Source of the DNA: Acetobacterium fimetarium
Lineage (GTDB): Bacteria > Bacillota > Clostridia > Eubacteriales > Eubacteriaceae
Direction of reading: 5' to 3'
Assembly: GCF_014284475.1 (NCBI RefSeq)
Contig: NZ_WJBC01000003.1
Location: 124,001 to 188,000, forward strand
DNA: 64,000 nucleotides
The translations under genes and the position numbers were made by a program. Shown here piece after piece: positions 52,391 to 62,049 of the stretch. The notes beneath the pieces were generated by a model that was given only the letters and a program-made list of their open reading frames with translations, was not told the origin of the DNA and searched no databases. Each line of letters opens with the position of its first letter. Positions within the stretch are counted from its first letter, which is position 1.

Positions 52391-53097
52391 ATTTTTTTAT
52401 CTCCTTTTAAATAAGTAATCTCGTCTTTGGTTAAATATCGCCAGTCGCCTGGTTTCAGCTCACCCAGTGTGATGCTCCCCATCGCAACCCGTTTGAGCTC
52501 AATGATGGGATGCCCCATCGCCTCGCACATTTTTCGAATCTGCCGTTTTTTACCTTCATGGATCTTCATTTCCAATCGTGCGGTATCGCGATTCTGCTTT
52601 AAAATCCGGATCGCGGCAGGAGCGGTATGGTAATCCTCGATGGCCATTCCCTGTCTGAATCTTTCCAGACTCGGTTTTGTTGGGCATCCTCTGACCAGAC
52701 CGACATAGGTTTTTTCAAATTCATGACTGGGATGGGTCAGCGAAAAGGTCAGCTCACCATCATTTGTCAGCAGCAACAGACCTTCCGTGTCCATATCCAA
52801 TCTGCCGACCGGATAGAGCCGCTCTTTAATCGGGACCAGATCGATGACCCGCTGGCGTCCGTGGGTGTCTACGGCTGTTGACAGCACCCCTTTTGGTTTA
52901 TTGAGCATCACATAAACCAGCGGCGACACTGTCAGCTTTTTTCCGTTAACAACGATTTCGTCTTGGTCCGGCTCCACGGCAAATCCCGGTTCCCTGATCG
53001 TTTCTCCATTGACTTGCACCAACCCTTGCTTGATCAGTTCTTCCGATTTTCTACGTGATGCAACCCCGCACTGGGCCATGTATTTCTGGATTCTCAT
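52387..53097 (-). CDS. rluB: Pseudouridine synthase RluB family
   Basis: 236 residues: S4 domain (GVASRRKSEELIKQGLVQVN), catalytic Asp in GRLDMDTEGLLLLTND, and HEGKKRQIRKM. Modifies 23S rRNA. Overlaps scpB by 4 bp. Confidence 0.92.
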   Translation of the reverse strand: MRIQKYMAQCGVASRRKSEELIKQGLVQVNGETIREPGFAVEPDQDEIVVNGKKLTVSPLVYVMLNKPKGVLSTAVDTHGRQRVIDLVPIKERLYPVGRLDMDTEGLLLLTNDGELTFSLTHPSHEFEKTYVGLVRGCPTKPSLERFRQGMAIEDYHTAPAAIRILKQNRDTARLEMKIHEGKKRQIRKMCEAMGHPIIELKRVAMGSITLGELKPGDWRYLTKDEITYLKGDKKI

Positions 53098-53744
53098 TGT
53101 GCGGCCTCTGCCGACGGTTCCGATCCGGTTGCTTTTTCCAACATTTCAGTCAGCATTTCTTCGTGCGATGTTTCTTTTTTTGGTGTTTCATTTGTCATTA
53201 TTTCCAGATTGAATTCTTCCTGCCGACCCTGTGAAAACACTTCGTATTCCGGCATTTCCTTAAGACTTGAAAAGCCGACGGTTTTTAGAAACTCATTGGT
53301 AGTCTTATAGAGAATCGGTCTTCCGGGCGCTTCAAGCCGTCCGCCATCACAGATCAGCCCCCGATCGAGCAATCGCTGAATTGCACTGCTTGAGCTGACA
53401 CCACGCAGCTCGTCGATGGCAATACGCGTAACCGGTTGCCGGTAGGCAATGATCGACAAAGTTTCCAATGCGGCGCGGGAAAGGCCCGTTTTTTCCTGAC
53501 GCTTTGTTATCTCTTTGATGTATTCATAGTTTTCCGGCTTGGTGGAAAGCTGATAGGTGTCTTTTACTTGAACAACCCTGATCCCCCTTGCCCGGGACTG
53601 GTAATCCTGTTTTAAAATTTCAATTGCAAACCGAACTTCAGACGGCGTTTTATTAAGGCTCTGGCATAATTCACTGAGGGAAATTTTATCGCCTGCGCCA
53701 AATAAAATTCCTTCGATGACGCCTGCAAGCATATCGCTATCCAT
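53094..53744 (-). CDS. scpB: Segregation and condensation protein B
   Basis: 216 residues, two wHTH repeats (AGVIEGILFGAG, LETLSIIAYRQPVTRIAID). Part of the Smc-ScpAB condensin. Start at 53744; GGAGG upstream. Overlaps scpA by 8 bp and rluB by 4 bp. Acidic C-terminal tail. Confidence 0.92.
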   Translation of the reverse strand: MDSDMLAGVIEGILFGAGDKISLSELCQSLNKTPSEVRFAIEILKQDYQSRARGIRVVQVKDTYQLSTKPENYEYIKEITKRQEKTGLSRAALETLSIIAYRQPVTRIAIDELRGVSSSSAIQRLLDRGLICDGGRLEAPGRPILYKTTNEFLKTVGFSSLKEMPEYEVFSQGRQEEFNLEIMTNETPKKETSHEEMLTEMLEKATGSEPSAEAAQ

Positions 53745-54471
53745 TTTTCTCCACCTCCCTTTCGATCTGAAAATCAATAAACACCCGGTTCTGGACAAGC
53801 CGCAAACCGCTGGTTTTAACCATTTCCAGCAGTGAGAGCAAGGTCACCACAACTTCTTCCCGGGTGATGTCCGGATGCAGCAGTTCGGAAAAACTGACCC
53901 CTTCGTCGCCCGCCTGAAGAAGCGCTTCCGTTATTTCAAGAATTTTCTCTTCAATGCTGAAAAGCTCCCGGATAATTTTTTGCGGCGGCGCGATGTCTTC
54001 CGTTTCTTCTTCCTGTTGAAACAGCAGCCGTTTAAAGCAAAGTTCCAGTGAAACTGGATCGATCTCAAGCGGCGCTTCCGTTTCATTCGTCGGAATATAC
54101 TCGGGATCTCTGTAGATTGCGCCTTGCTCCCGTTCTTCTCTTGTTTTGAAATAGGCACTGATCTCCTTGAAAACCTTGTATTCAATCAACTGACGAACCA
54201 GTTTTGCCTGAATATCCTCTTCATCTTCTGCCTGATCTTTGTTTTGGGGCAGCAGCGCTCTGGCCTTGATTTCCAGAAGCCGTGCCGCCATGACGATAAA
54301 GTCACTGGCTACATCCATATCCATGTCCTGCCAGGTTTTTATTTGCGCCAGATACTCATTGGTAATCGCGGCGATGGGAATATCACAGATGTCGATCTTA
54401 TTTTTTTGAATAAGATGGATCAGCAGATCCATTGGCCCTTCAAAACCTTCTAGACTCACTGCATATCCCAT
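53737..54471 (-). CDS. scpA: Segregation and condensation protein A
   Basis: 244 residues of the kleisin ScpA: GFEGPMDLLIHLIQKNKIDI, AARLLEIKARALLP, and C-terminal winged helix VTLLSLLEMVKTSGLRLVQ. Bridges Smc heads. Two bases after the M50 protease stop region. Confidence 0.93.
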   Translation of the reverse strand: MGYAVSLEGFEGPMDLLIHLIQKNKIDICDIPIAAITNEYLAQIKTWQDMDMDVASDFIVMAARLLEIKARALLPQNKDQAEDEEDIQAKLVRQLIEYKVFKEISAYFKTREEREQGAIYRDPEYIPTNETEAPLEIDPVSLELCFKRLLFQQEEETEDIAPPQKIIRELFSIEEKILEITEALLQAGDEGVSFSELLHPDITREEVVVTLLSLLEMVKTSGLRLVQNRVFIDFQIEREVEKNG

Positions 54472-54473
54472 CG

Positions 54474-55115
54474 TTAAGACCAGAACAGATTGAAAAACGG
54501 CAGCAGTATCGCTGAAAAGAGGCTGACAATCGCATTAATAGCCGGATTGATGATAATCCCCAGCAAACCCGTTAAAGCCAGAACAAAAATTGCAATCATC
54601 CCATATCGCTGATAGCGATAGTAAAACATCAACGCTTTTGGCGGTAAAAACAGCAACAGTATCTGGGAGCCGTCAAGCGGTGGTATCGGAATAATGTTGA
54701 ACACGGCAAAAACAATATTATAAATATAAATATATTGCAGGATAATCATCAAGGTCTCATTGTTCAGGGGAATGACCGCCAGATAGGCTGCCATGCCTAA
54801 AAAAGCCAGCAGTAAGTTAGTCAGCACGCCGGAAAGAGCAACGGCGATCATGCCCTTTTTTTTGTCCTTGAAATTGTTCGGATTAACCGGAACCGGTTTT
54901 GCCCAACCGAACCGAAACAATAACATCGAAATAAAGCCCAACGGATCGATATGCTTTAAGGGATTGACTGTTAAACGCCCCGCATCTTTGGGGGTGGGAT
55001 CTCCCATCGCATCCGCGGCATAAGCATGCGCCATTTCATGAAAACTGATGGCAATCAGAATTCCGGGCAGACTCAGCAGTAAACTATAAAAATAATCTGG
55101 TGTGAAATTAAACAT
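54474..55115 (-). CDS. Site-2 protease family membrane peptidase (M50B)
   Basis: 213 residues, about five to six transmembrane helices. Zinc site HEMAHAYAADAM (HExxH) in the first helix pair and NIIPIPPLDGSQ (NPxDG-like) as third ligand region. Intramembrane metalloprotease of the YdfK/rseP-like minimal type; commonly upstream of scpAB in Bacillota. Confidence 0.88.
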   Translation of the reverse strand: MFNFTPDYFYSLLLSLPGILIAISFHEMAHAYAADAMGDPTPKDAGRLTVNPLKHIDPLGFISMLLFRFGWAKPVPVNPNNFKDKKKGMIAVALSGVLTNLLLAFLGMAAYLAVIPLNNETLMIILQYIYIYNIVFAVFNIIPIPPLDGSQILLLFLPPKALMFYYRYQRYGMIAIFVLALTGLLGIIINPAINAIVSLFSAILLPFFNLFWS

Positions 55116-55218
55116 ACATTAACCTCTCCTTTTTTAACTTTCACTCGGCATTTGCGTAACTGTCTTAAGCCATGCGATCGCAATTGCTTGCCGCAGCGAG
55201 GTTGTCTGCCGGTAATGT

Positions 55219-55267
55219 AAAATAGATGATTCATTCTAATGCCCTGCATCGAAATAAACCATCTATT
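55219..55267 (-). terminator. Possible terminator after the NUDIX gene
   Basis: AATAGATG ... CATCTATT arms about 30 bases apart, followed on the minus strand by TTTTACATT. Weak because of the long loop. Nothing else is seen in the 173-bp gap. Confidence 0.35.
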
Positions 55268-55288
55268 CTCATTGAACATTATTTATTC

Positions 55289-55831
55289 TTACAAACAATC
55301 TCTGGCAGCGATCGAAAAATAATAACCCAACGCCGCCACTGTTTTTCCATCAATAAATTTTCCATTAATAAAAAGCGCTCTTGCGGTACGCACTGGAATT
55401 TTGACAAGACAGATGAACTCATCCTCATCTTCCGCCAGGGGATCCCATAAAAATTCGGTTGCACAGAAAAGAGTGATCCTTTCTGAACAGTAACCAGGTG
55501 TCGGGATAAATTCGCCCAACCGATAGAGATTAATGGGACGATAGCCGATTTCTTCGCGGCATTCGCGGATGGCCGCTTCCGCCGGTGTCTCTCCCGGTTC
55601 AATGAGTCCCGCCGGAATCTCCGTTAACAGCATTTCGTTGGCAATCCGATATTGCTTGACAAAATACATCTGTCCATTTTTTACCGCCAGAACCGCCACT
55701 GCCCCCTGATGTGTGACTATTTCCCGTTTTGAAAAACTGCCATCCGGAAGCTCGACATCATCAACACGCAGACTGACGATCTTGCCATTGTATATCTCTT
55801 CAGTTTTCACTGTTTTTTCATACTGTTTCAT
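55289..55831 (-). CDS. NUDIX hydrolase (ADP-ribose pyrophosphatase type)
   Basis: 180 residues. Nudix box [16 protein letters not shown], continuing CREEIGY, with the surrounding YFVKQYRIA and EIPAGL of ADP-ribose pyrophosphatases. Hydrolyses ADP-ribose or related; start overlaps the nrdR stop by 4 bp. Confidence 0.88.
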   Translation of the reverse strand: MKQYEKTVKTEEIYNGKIVSLRVDDVELPDGSFSKREIVTHQGAVAVLAVKNGQMYFVKQYRIANEMLLTEIPAGLIEPGETPAEAAIRECREEIGYRPINLYRLGEFIPTPGYCSERITLFCATEFLWDPLAEDEDEFICLVKIPVRTARALFINGKFIDGKTVAALGYYFSIAARDCL

Positions 55832-56301
55832 GAATTTCCCTCGGTTTGTTTTTCAGAGATCAGCCGCTCCAACTCATCCATGAACGATGCCACATCCTTA
55901 AACTGCCGGTAAACTGAAGCAAACCGAACATAAGCCACCTGATCCAGGGTTTTCAATGCTGTCATGACCTGTTCCCCAATCAATGATGATGGCACTTCTT
56001 TCATTTCACTCTGATAGAGACTGCGTTCAAGATCATCCACGACTTCTTTAATGGCATCAATGGGAACCGGGCGCTTTTCGCATGCCTTGATCATCCCATT
56101 GAATATTTTGTTTTTATCAAATGGCGTGCGCTGTCCGCCTTTTTTCACCACAATCAGGGGGATATTCTCGACCCGTTCGTAAGTTGTAAAACGCTTATTG
56201 CATTTAGCGCACTCACGTCGTCTACGGATCATTGTCCCCTCTTCACAAGGGCGAGAATCAACAACCCGACTCTCATCAAATGCACAATATGGACACTTCA
56301 T
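55828..56301 (-). CDS. nrdR: Transcriptional repressor NrdR
   Basis: 157 residues. N-terminal zinc ribbon [17 protein letters not shown] and [14 protein letters not shown] followed by an ATP-cone domain ([16 protein letters not shown]). Represses ribonucleotide reductase genes. Downstream of ftsZ by 6 bp. Confidence 0.95.
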   Translation of the reverse strand: MKCPYCAFDESRVVDSRPCEEGTMIRRRRECAKCNKRFTTYERVENIPLIVVKKGGQRTPFDKNKIFNGMIKACEKRPVPIDAIKEVVDDLERSLYQSEMKEVPSSLIGEQVMTALKTLDQVAYVRFASVYRQFKDVASFMDELERLISEKQTEGNS

Positions 56302-56307
56302 TTTTAA

Positions 56308-57366
56308 TTAATCTTCGCGGGTCAGAAAATCCGGGATTGAAAATTCGCCTGCGTTATTCGTACTTGCACTCTTGACAACCTTTTTGATTGCCGCTTTTTT
56401 ATCTTTTTCTTCGCCGGAAAGGAAGCCCGTTGCAATGACGGTGATTTGGATCTCATCACCCAAAGATTCGTCAATGGTTGCACCAAAAATTACATTGGCA
56501 TCTGGATCTGAAGCTTCTCTCGCAATACTTGCTGCTTTATCAACTTCAAACAACGACAAATCTTCGCCTGCTGTAATATTAAGCAGGACGCCGGTTGCGC
56601 CATCAATTTGTGTTTCTAGCAAGGGACTGAGAATTGCCTGTTTAGCGGCTTCTTCAGCACGATTATCACCGGATGCACGACCAACGCCCATGTGAGCAAG
56701 CCCGGTATCTTTCATAATTGTTTTTACGTCTGCAAAGTCCAAACTGATCAGACCTGGCATTGCGATGAGGTCTGAGATACTCTTAACCCCTTGCAGCAGC
56801 ACGTCATCCGCCAATTTGAAAGCATCTTTAAGGGATGTCGATTTATCGGCAATTCTCAACAGGCGGTCATTGGGAATGGTCACCAGTGAATCCACATTTT
56901 CCTGTAAAAATTCGCTGGCAATTTGCGCATTACGCATCCGCACACGACCTTCAAACGAGAACGGCTTCGTTACAACGCCAATCGTCAGGATTCCCAAATC
57001 TTTTGCAATTCTAGCAATAATCGGTGCCGCACCAGAGCCGGTTCCGCCACCCATTCCTGCCGTTAAAAACAGAAGATCGGTGTCTTTGATAACATCCGCA
57101 ATGGCATCCTTACTTTCTTCGGCCGCTTTCTGACCAATCTCCGGATTGCCACCTGAGCCGAGCCCCTGGGTCAATTTTTCTCCGATCTGAAGTTTCTTTT
57201 CAGACAAAGCCAACGCCAGCGCCTGTTTATCGGTATTGATTGCAATAAAATCAACACCTTTCATGCCCGCTTCAATCATTCTGTTAATCGCGTTGTTTCC
57301 ACCGCCACCAACACCAACTACACGGATTTTTGCGAAATTGTCGTAATTTCCATCTAATTCAAACAC
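56308..57366 (-). CDS. ftsZ: Cell-division GTPase FtsZ (GTG start)
   Basis: 352 residues. Tubulin-like: [27 protein letters not shown] (T4 loop), NDRLL and the T7 loop [11 protein letters not shown]. Short C-terminal tail ends in IPDFLTRED, the conserved FtsA/SepF/EzrA-binding motif. GTG start at 57366 (MFELDGN...) because AGAGGAGG lies 7 bp upstream; an in-frame ATG earlier lacks such a site. Builds the Z-ring. No ftsA gene precedes it; ftsQ does. Confidence 0.95.
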   Translation of the reverse strand: MFELDGNYDNFAKIRVVGVGGGGNNAINRMIEAGMKGVDFIAINTDKQALALALSEKKLQIGEKLTQGLGSGGNPEIGQKAAEESKDAIADVIKDTDLLFLTAGMGGGTGSGAAPIIARIAKDLGILTIGVVTKPFSFEGRVRMRNAQIASEFLQENVDSLVTIPNDRLLRIADKSTSLKDAFKLADDVLLQGVKSISDLIAMPGLISLDFADVKTIMKDTGLAHMGVGRASGDNRAEEAAKQAILSPLLETQIDGATGVLLNITAGEDLSLFEVDKAASIAREASDPDANVIFGATIDESLGDEIQITVIATGFLSGEEKDKKAAIKKVVKSASTNNAGEFSIPDFLTRED

Positions 57367-57490
57367 TTTTTTTCCTCCTCTAACTAAACAGCTTTCTCGT
57401 TCCACTTTTATTTCTAAGATTCAGTATTTCTTTTTTTAATATCTCATCGATCTTTTTAAAAAATTCGCGTAAAAAAATCTTCACTTCTTT

Positions 57491-57519
57491 ATATTAACCT
57501 GTATTTCCAAATTTTTCAA
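57491..57519 (-). promoter_or_regulatory. Promoter of ftsZ-nrdR
   Basis: Minus strand TTGAAA (57519-57514), 17-bp spacer, TAATAT (57496-57491). About 110 nt leader. Lies in the 250-bp AT-rich gap between ftsQ and ftsZ that otherwise shows nothing. Confidence 0.5.
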
Positions 57520-57614
57520 CTATTGAATTTTAAATTAAGAAAAATATCTTTCAATATTTTTTTAACGACTTGATTACTGTCTAATCAATTTCAGATCAGA
57601 TTGCGAACGAAAAC

Positions 57615-58448
57615 TTATCTTGCTTTGATAACCGGCTTCGTTCCCACTGTCAGATTTATCAGCATGTTGCTTGTATTTGCAGACAGATTGCTGAGAATGT
57701 AGTCTTCATTTTCCTGGAAATTATCATAATCCCAAAAGCTGAAAATCGTTCCATTCTTTGTCACAATCTCATAAGTATTGTTTTCCGTCATCCGAACTTC
57801 AGAAATTTTTTCCAGGCCGCCACTGTCCTCCAGGTCTTTTAGTATATTCATAACCGTATCAAAACGCCAATAGGGTTCAATCACAACTTCTTCCCCAATT
57901 CCGGCCACCGTGATACTTTCGCATCCAAAGACAAGGGGAATATCTGTTTTTCTGATGTACTCACTGTTTTCAATGAGTTTTTTATCCCGGGTCAGGTAGT
58001 ATACGTTGTTGTCTTTGCTTACCGCACAAATTGGCGTCGATTCCTCCAGACGAATCAGAATTTTATTTGGCATTATTTTCGAAATGACTAAATCATCCAA
58101 GTTCATAAGGGAATTGATATTGTAGTTTGCTTTATTCAGATCCACTAAAAAAATGCTCTCGCCAACGCGAATTCCTGATGCATCGATAACCGTCTGAGCA
58201 TCAACAATTTGATTTCCGACCACTTCTATTTCGGTCACGTTGAACAGGCCTTGTTTCACGGCTTCATAAGATGCAAAACTAATTCCCCCAACAATGCCAA
58301 GGATAATGAGAATTGTGATCAGACTTGTCATGATTCGCTTTCTCTTTTTAATTTTACGTTGTCGTCGACGCTGCTCCCGCAGCTCCGCTTTTGACAATTC
58401 ATAAAGTTGCGGTTTTTCGTTGACTTTTTCTTTTTTAGATCGTTTCAT
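57615..58448 (-). CDS. ftsQ: Cell-division protein FtsQ/DivIB
   Basis: 277 residues: basic N-terminus, one transmembrane helix (about 40-62), POTRA domain (FNVTEIEVVGNQIVDAQTV) and beta-domain. Component of the divisome. Start ATG overlaps the murG stop by 1 bp (TGATG), with GGAG upstream. Confidence 0.9.
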   Translation of the reverse strand: MKRSKKEKVNEKPQLYELSKAELREQRRRQRKIKKRKRIMTSLITILIILGIVGGISFASYEAVKQGLFNVTEIEVVGNQIVDAQTVIDASGIRVGESIFLVDLNKANYNINSLMNLDDLVISKIMPNKILIRLEESTPICAVSKDNNVYYLTRDKKLIENSEYIRKTDIPLVFGCESITVAGIGEEVVIEPYWRFDTVMNILKDLEDSGGLEKISEVRMTENNTYEIVTKNGTIFSFWDYDNFQENEDYILSNLSANTSNMLINLTVGTKPVIKAR

Positions 58449-59551
58449 CAATTCTCCATGAGCTTATTTATTTCAGCATAAATACGGTCTCCAGCATCAA
58501 GAATACTTAATTTTCGAGTAATCTCCGACATCATCTTCAGTCTGGGTTCATCTTTTAAAAGCGCTTCCGTGATTTCAATCAAATGTTCACCGGTCAACGC
58601 TTTGTCCGCGATTAAAATACCGCCACCCTGATCGGTAATAACCCGGGCATTAAAATCCTGATGATTTCCCGCCGCCAGGGGATAAGGCACCAGAATGGAG
58701 GGAACTCCAACTGCTTCAATTTCTGCTACCGACATGGCGCCAGCCCGACTGATGACGAGATCCGCCGCCCCTAGAAGCTTGTAAACTTCGTTGCTGTAAG
58801 CCTCCACAACGATATTGCCGGATGTATCCATGCCGCCTTCCCGCACTGCTTGTTTAATCTTATCATATTGTTCTTTTCCTGTTAAATGATAAATGACCCG
58901 ATCATTCCGATTTTTATAAAAATCCATCAGTGCCACAGCACCCTGATTGATGGAGCCGGCACCCTGGCTTCCGCCCATGATTAATATCAGCTTCTGCGAA
59001 TCCAGAAGCTGGAGACTTTTTCGCGAATGCTGTCGATCCATGGATTGGTACTCCGACCGGACCGGATTTCCTGCCAGAAATGTCTTGCCGGCCGGGAAAT
59101 ACTGTTCTGCTTCTTTAAAACTGATCGCAATCCGATCGACTTTTTTTCCCAGCATGCGATTGGTTCTACCGGGAAACGCATTCTGTTCATGAATCATCGT
59201 CGGAATTTTTCGCCGACTGGCCTGCAAAAGAAGCGGCCCTGCCGTAAACCCGCCGGTTCCGATAACCAGATCGGGTTGATGACGATCCAGCACTTTTTTG
59301 GCATCCCGCATGCCGTCAAAAATTCCTTTCACTGCCGCCAGTGTTTCCAGTGAAAGCTGTCGTTCAAACCCTCTTACCCGGATATACTCAATCGGATATC
59401 CTAATTGCGGAATAATATTTTTCTCCATTCCGACTTTCGATCCGATAAAGACGATCTCGGCATTCGGGTTTGCATTTTTTATTTTCTCGGCAATCGCCAG
59501 TCCCGGATAAATATGGCCACCAGTCCCGCCCGCTGCTATGAGTACTTTCAT
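58448..59551 (-). CDS. murG: UDP-GlcNAc:undecaprenyl-PP-MurNAc-pentapeptide transferase MurG
   Basis: 367 residues. GT-B fold: GGTGGHIYPGLAIAEKI, HEQNAFPGRTNR, MGGSQGAGSIN and AADLVISRAGAMSVAEIEAVG. Makes lipid II. 8 bp after ftsW. Confidence 0.96.
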   Translation of the reverse strand: MKVLIAAGGTGGHIYPGLAIAEKIKNANPNAEIVFIGSKVGMEKNIIPQLGYPIEYIRVRGFERQLSLETLAAVKGIFDGMRDAKKVLDRHQPDLVIGTGGFTAGPLLLQASRRKIPTMIHEQNAFPGRTNRMLGKKVDRIAISFKEAEQYFPAGKTFLAGNPVRSEYQSMDRQHSRKSLQLLDSQKLILIMGGSQGAGSINQGAVALMDFYKNRNDRVIYHLTGKEQYDKIKQAVREGGMDTSGNIVVEAYSNEVYKLLGAADLVISRAGAMSVAEIEAVGVPSILVPYPLAAGNHQDFNARVITDQGGGILIADKALTGEHLIEITEALLKDEPRLKMMSEITRKLSILDAGDRIYAEINKLMEN

Positions 59552-59559
59552 TGTCTACC

Positions 59560-60657
59560 TCACAATCTGTTTCTGCTAAGATCAACACTCCGGGAAATAT
59601 TCAATACCGGCCCCATCATCGCAAAGAGAATGATAACCGATGATCCGCCGGCACTCATAAAGGGAAGTGCCATCCCGGTAACCGGAATGACGGCTGATGC
59701 CACGCCAATGTTTACCAGAACCTGAAATGCCAGCAGCATCATGACACTGCTGGTATATAAATACCCGAAAGTATCCGGTGATTTTTGAGCAATCTTAAAT
59801 CCCCGCCAAATAACAAATGCAAATAAGCCCAAAACGATCAAACAGCCGATAAAACCGAATTCTTCTGCGATGTTTGCAAAAATAAAGTCATTCTGCAATT
59901 CCGGCAGAAATGAATATTTCTGTTTCCCATTGCCTAATCCCTTACCCCAAAAACCGCCGGTGCCAATGGCCAATAGCGACTGGGTTATCTGATAATCATA
60001 GCCGCTTTTGCCTAAAAAAACATTGAAGCGGTCAAGACGCCAGGGTTCGGCAATCATCAGTGCCACAAATGCCGCCAGTCCGACCCCGATATAAGGCAAG
60101 AAGATTTTAAGCCGAACGCCGGCAAAATACAAAACGCCACACATTCCGATCGCGATGGCCATCGTCGCACTCAATGACGGTTCGACAACGGTAATCGCAC
60201 AGATAATGCCTAAGGGCAGCATACAATACAGGAAAAAGGGCCCCGGTTCGCGGATAACATTCCGGTTTCTTGAAATGAGTGTACTGAAATAAAGAATCCC
60301 GGCTACTTTTGCAAATTCGGACGGCTGAAAGGTTGTCACTTTCAGATCAAGCCATCGTCTTGCGTCATTGACTTTCACGCCGATACCCGGTATTAAAACA
60401 ATCAGCAGCAGGAAGGCGGCGATCACCATCGCAATGATATAATATTTTTTGTAGGTTCGATAATCGATTCTACTCATGACCATCATGACAAGAACACCCA
60501 GAAAATCAAATAATAATTGTTTCAGAAAAAGGGTATACCCTTTTTCACCACTAATTGTCGCTGAATACATACTGGCACTAAAGACCATTATTACCCCAAT
60601 TCCTGCCAGTATCAATAAAGCAATCAAAAAGGGTCGATCTATTCTTCCTGTTTTCAT
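59560..60657 (-). CDS. ftsW: Lipid II polymerase FtsW/SpoVE (SEDS family)
   Basis: 365 residues, about 10 transmembrane helices, SEDS motifs DARRWLDLKVTTFQPSEFAK and AIGTGGFWGKGLGNGKQK. Septal glycan polymerase. In clostridia this position holds FtsW or SpoVE. Confidence 0.92.
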   Translation of the reverse strand: MKTGRIDRPFLIALLILAGIGVIMVFSASMYSATISGEKGYTLFLKQLLFDFLGVLVMMVMSRIDYRTYKKYYIIAMVIAAFLLLIVLIPGIGVKVNDARRWLDLKVTTFQPSEFAKVAGILYFSTLISRNRNVIREPGPFFLYCMLPLGIICAITVVEPSLSATMAIAIGMCGVLYFAGVRLKIFLPYIGVGLAAFVALMIAEPWRLDRFNVFLGKSGYDYQITQSLLAIGTGGFWGKGLGNGKQKYSFLPELQNDFIFANIAEEFGFIGCLIVLGLFAFVIWRGFKIAQKSPDTFGYLYTSSVMMLLAFQVLVNIGVASAVIPVTGMALPFMSAGGSSVIILFAMMGPVLNISRSVDLSRNRL

Positions 60658-60675
60658 GGATTACTCCTCAATTTC

Positions 60676-62037
60676 TTATTGATTCTTAGTCACTAGTTCC
60701 TTGAAAATTCGACCTCGGATTTCATAATTATCAAACATATCCCAGCTTGCACAGGCCGGTGATAACAACACGGTGTCTCCGTCTACTGCTTCCGCTTTTG
60801 CCGCCGCAACCGCCTCTTCATAATTATCAACCTTTGTGATGTTTGTAAAACCTTTGGCCGTTGCCGCTGTTATTATATCATTGGCAGTCACCCCTAATAC
60901 AATCAGTCGTTTTACACGTTTTGCCACTAATTCCATTAGTTCCGAATAGTCTTCTTTTTTATCATAACCACCGGCGAGCAGAATGATCGGTGTATCGACC
61001 GCGTTTAATGCCGTGATGGTCGCATTGGTATTGGTTCCCTTTGAGTCGTTAATATAGGTTACGCCGGAAAAACAGCCAACCCACTCCAACCGGTGCTCAA
61101 CGCCTTTAAACTCTTTCAGCACTGTCACGATCACATCGATTGTCACCCCGGAAAAATAGGCCAAAGTCAAGGCCGCCAGAGCATTCATGGTATTGTGCGG
61201 TCCGATGATTCCCAGTTCGTCCTCACGACATACCGTTATTACTTCTTTCCCGTTATTGATGTATAATTTTCCATCCAAACACCAGGCCCCGTAATCCAAC
61301 GGCTTCAAATAGCTGAAATACGCTTTTTTCGAAACCGCCTGTTCTCCGAGTTGGCAGACCAGCTGATCATCTGCGTTTAAAACCAGCAGGTCGTCGTTGG
61401 TCTGATTCTCAAAAATCCGGCCTTTTGCCTGGACATAGTTTTCCATCGTCAAATGCCGATCGAGATGATCGGGGGTCAGATTGAGAATCGCTGCTGCTCT
61501 GGGGCGAAATGCCTGAATGGTTTCCAGCTGGAAACTGCTGATTTCCGTCACGAAAACATCCGCTTCTTTCGATTCCGCAATATAATTCGTGATCGGATCG
61601 CCAATATTTCCAACCACATAGGTTCCCCGTCCGGAAGCTTTGAATATTTCTCCCAACAAAGTGGTGGTGGTGGTTTTTCCATTCGTTCCGGTCACTGCAA
61701 TAAAGGGCGTTTTTGTCAATCGATAGGCTGCTTCAACCTCTCCAATCACAGGAATGCCCTGTTCATAGGCCGCTTTGATAATCGGAATGATCAGCGGAAC
61801 GCCGGGACTTACAATAATCTCGTCGATTGCTTTTAAGATCTCCGGGCTGGGCTGAATACCAAATATGGATTCAAAACAGGGCCTTTTTTCATATTCCAGA
61901 ATTTGCGGAAACTCTTTTAAAATAATGCTGGCTTCTCGGGTGTCGGTTAACACCACGCCTTCTCCCAAATCCAGCAGTAATTCTGTTACAGCCACGCCGC
62001 TTCGGGCGGCCCCAATAACCAATGTCGTTTTTCTCAT
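60676..62037 (-). CDS. murD: UDP-MurNAc-L-Ala:D-Glu ligase MurD
   Basis: 453 residues: N-terminal Rossmann-like domain (LVIGAARSGVAVTELL), ATP site VTGTNGKTTTTTLLGE, NLTPDHLDRH, LEWVGCFSGVTYINDSKGTN. Adds D-Glu to the stem peptide. Confidence 0.95.
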   Translation of the reverse strand: MRKTTLVIGAARSGVAVTELLLDLGEGVVLTDTREASIILKEFPQILEYEKRPCFESIFGIQPSPEILKAIDEIIVSPGVPLIIPIIKAAYEQGIPVIGEVEAAYRLTKTPFIAVTGTNGKTTTTTLLGEIFKASGRGTYVVGNIGDPITNYIAESKEADVFVTEISSFQLETIQAFRPRAAAILNLTPDHLDRHLTMENYVQAKGRIFENQTNDDLLVLNADDQLVCQLGEQAVSKKAYFSYLKPLDYGAWCLDGKLYINNGKEVITVCREDELGIIGPHNTMNALAALTLAYFSGVTIDVIVTVLKEFKGVEHRLEWVGCFSGVTYINDSKGTNTNATITALNAVDTPIILLAGGYDKKEDYSELMELVAKRVKRLIVLGVTANDIITAATAKGFTNITKVDNYEEAVAAAKAEAVDGDTVLLSPACASWDMFDNYEIRGRIFKELVTKNQ

Positions 62038-62049
62038 GTTGAACCTCTC

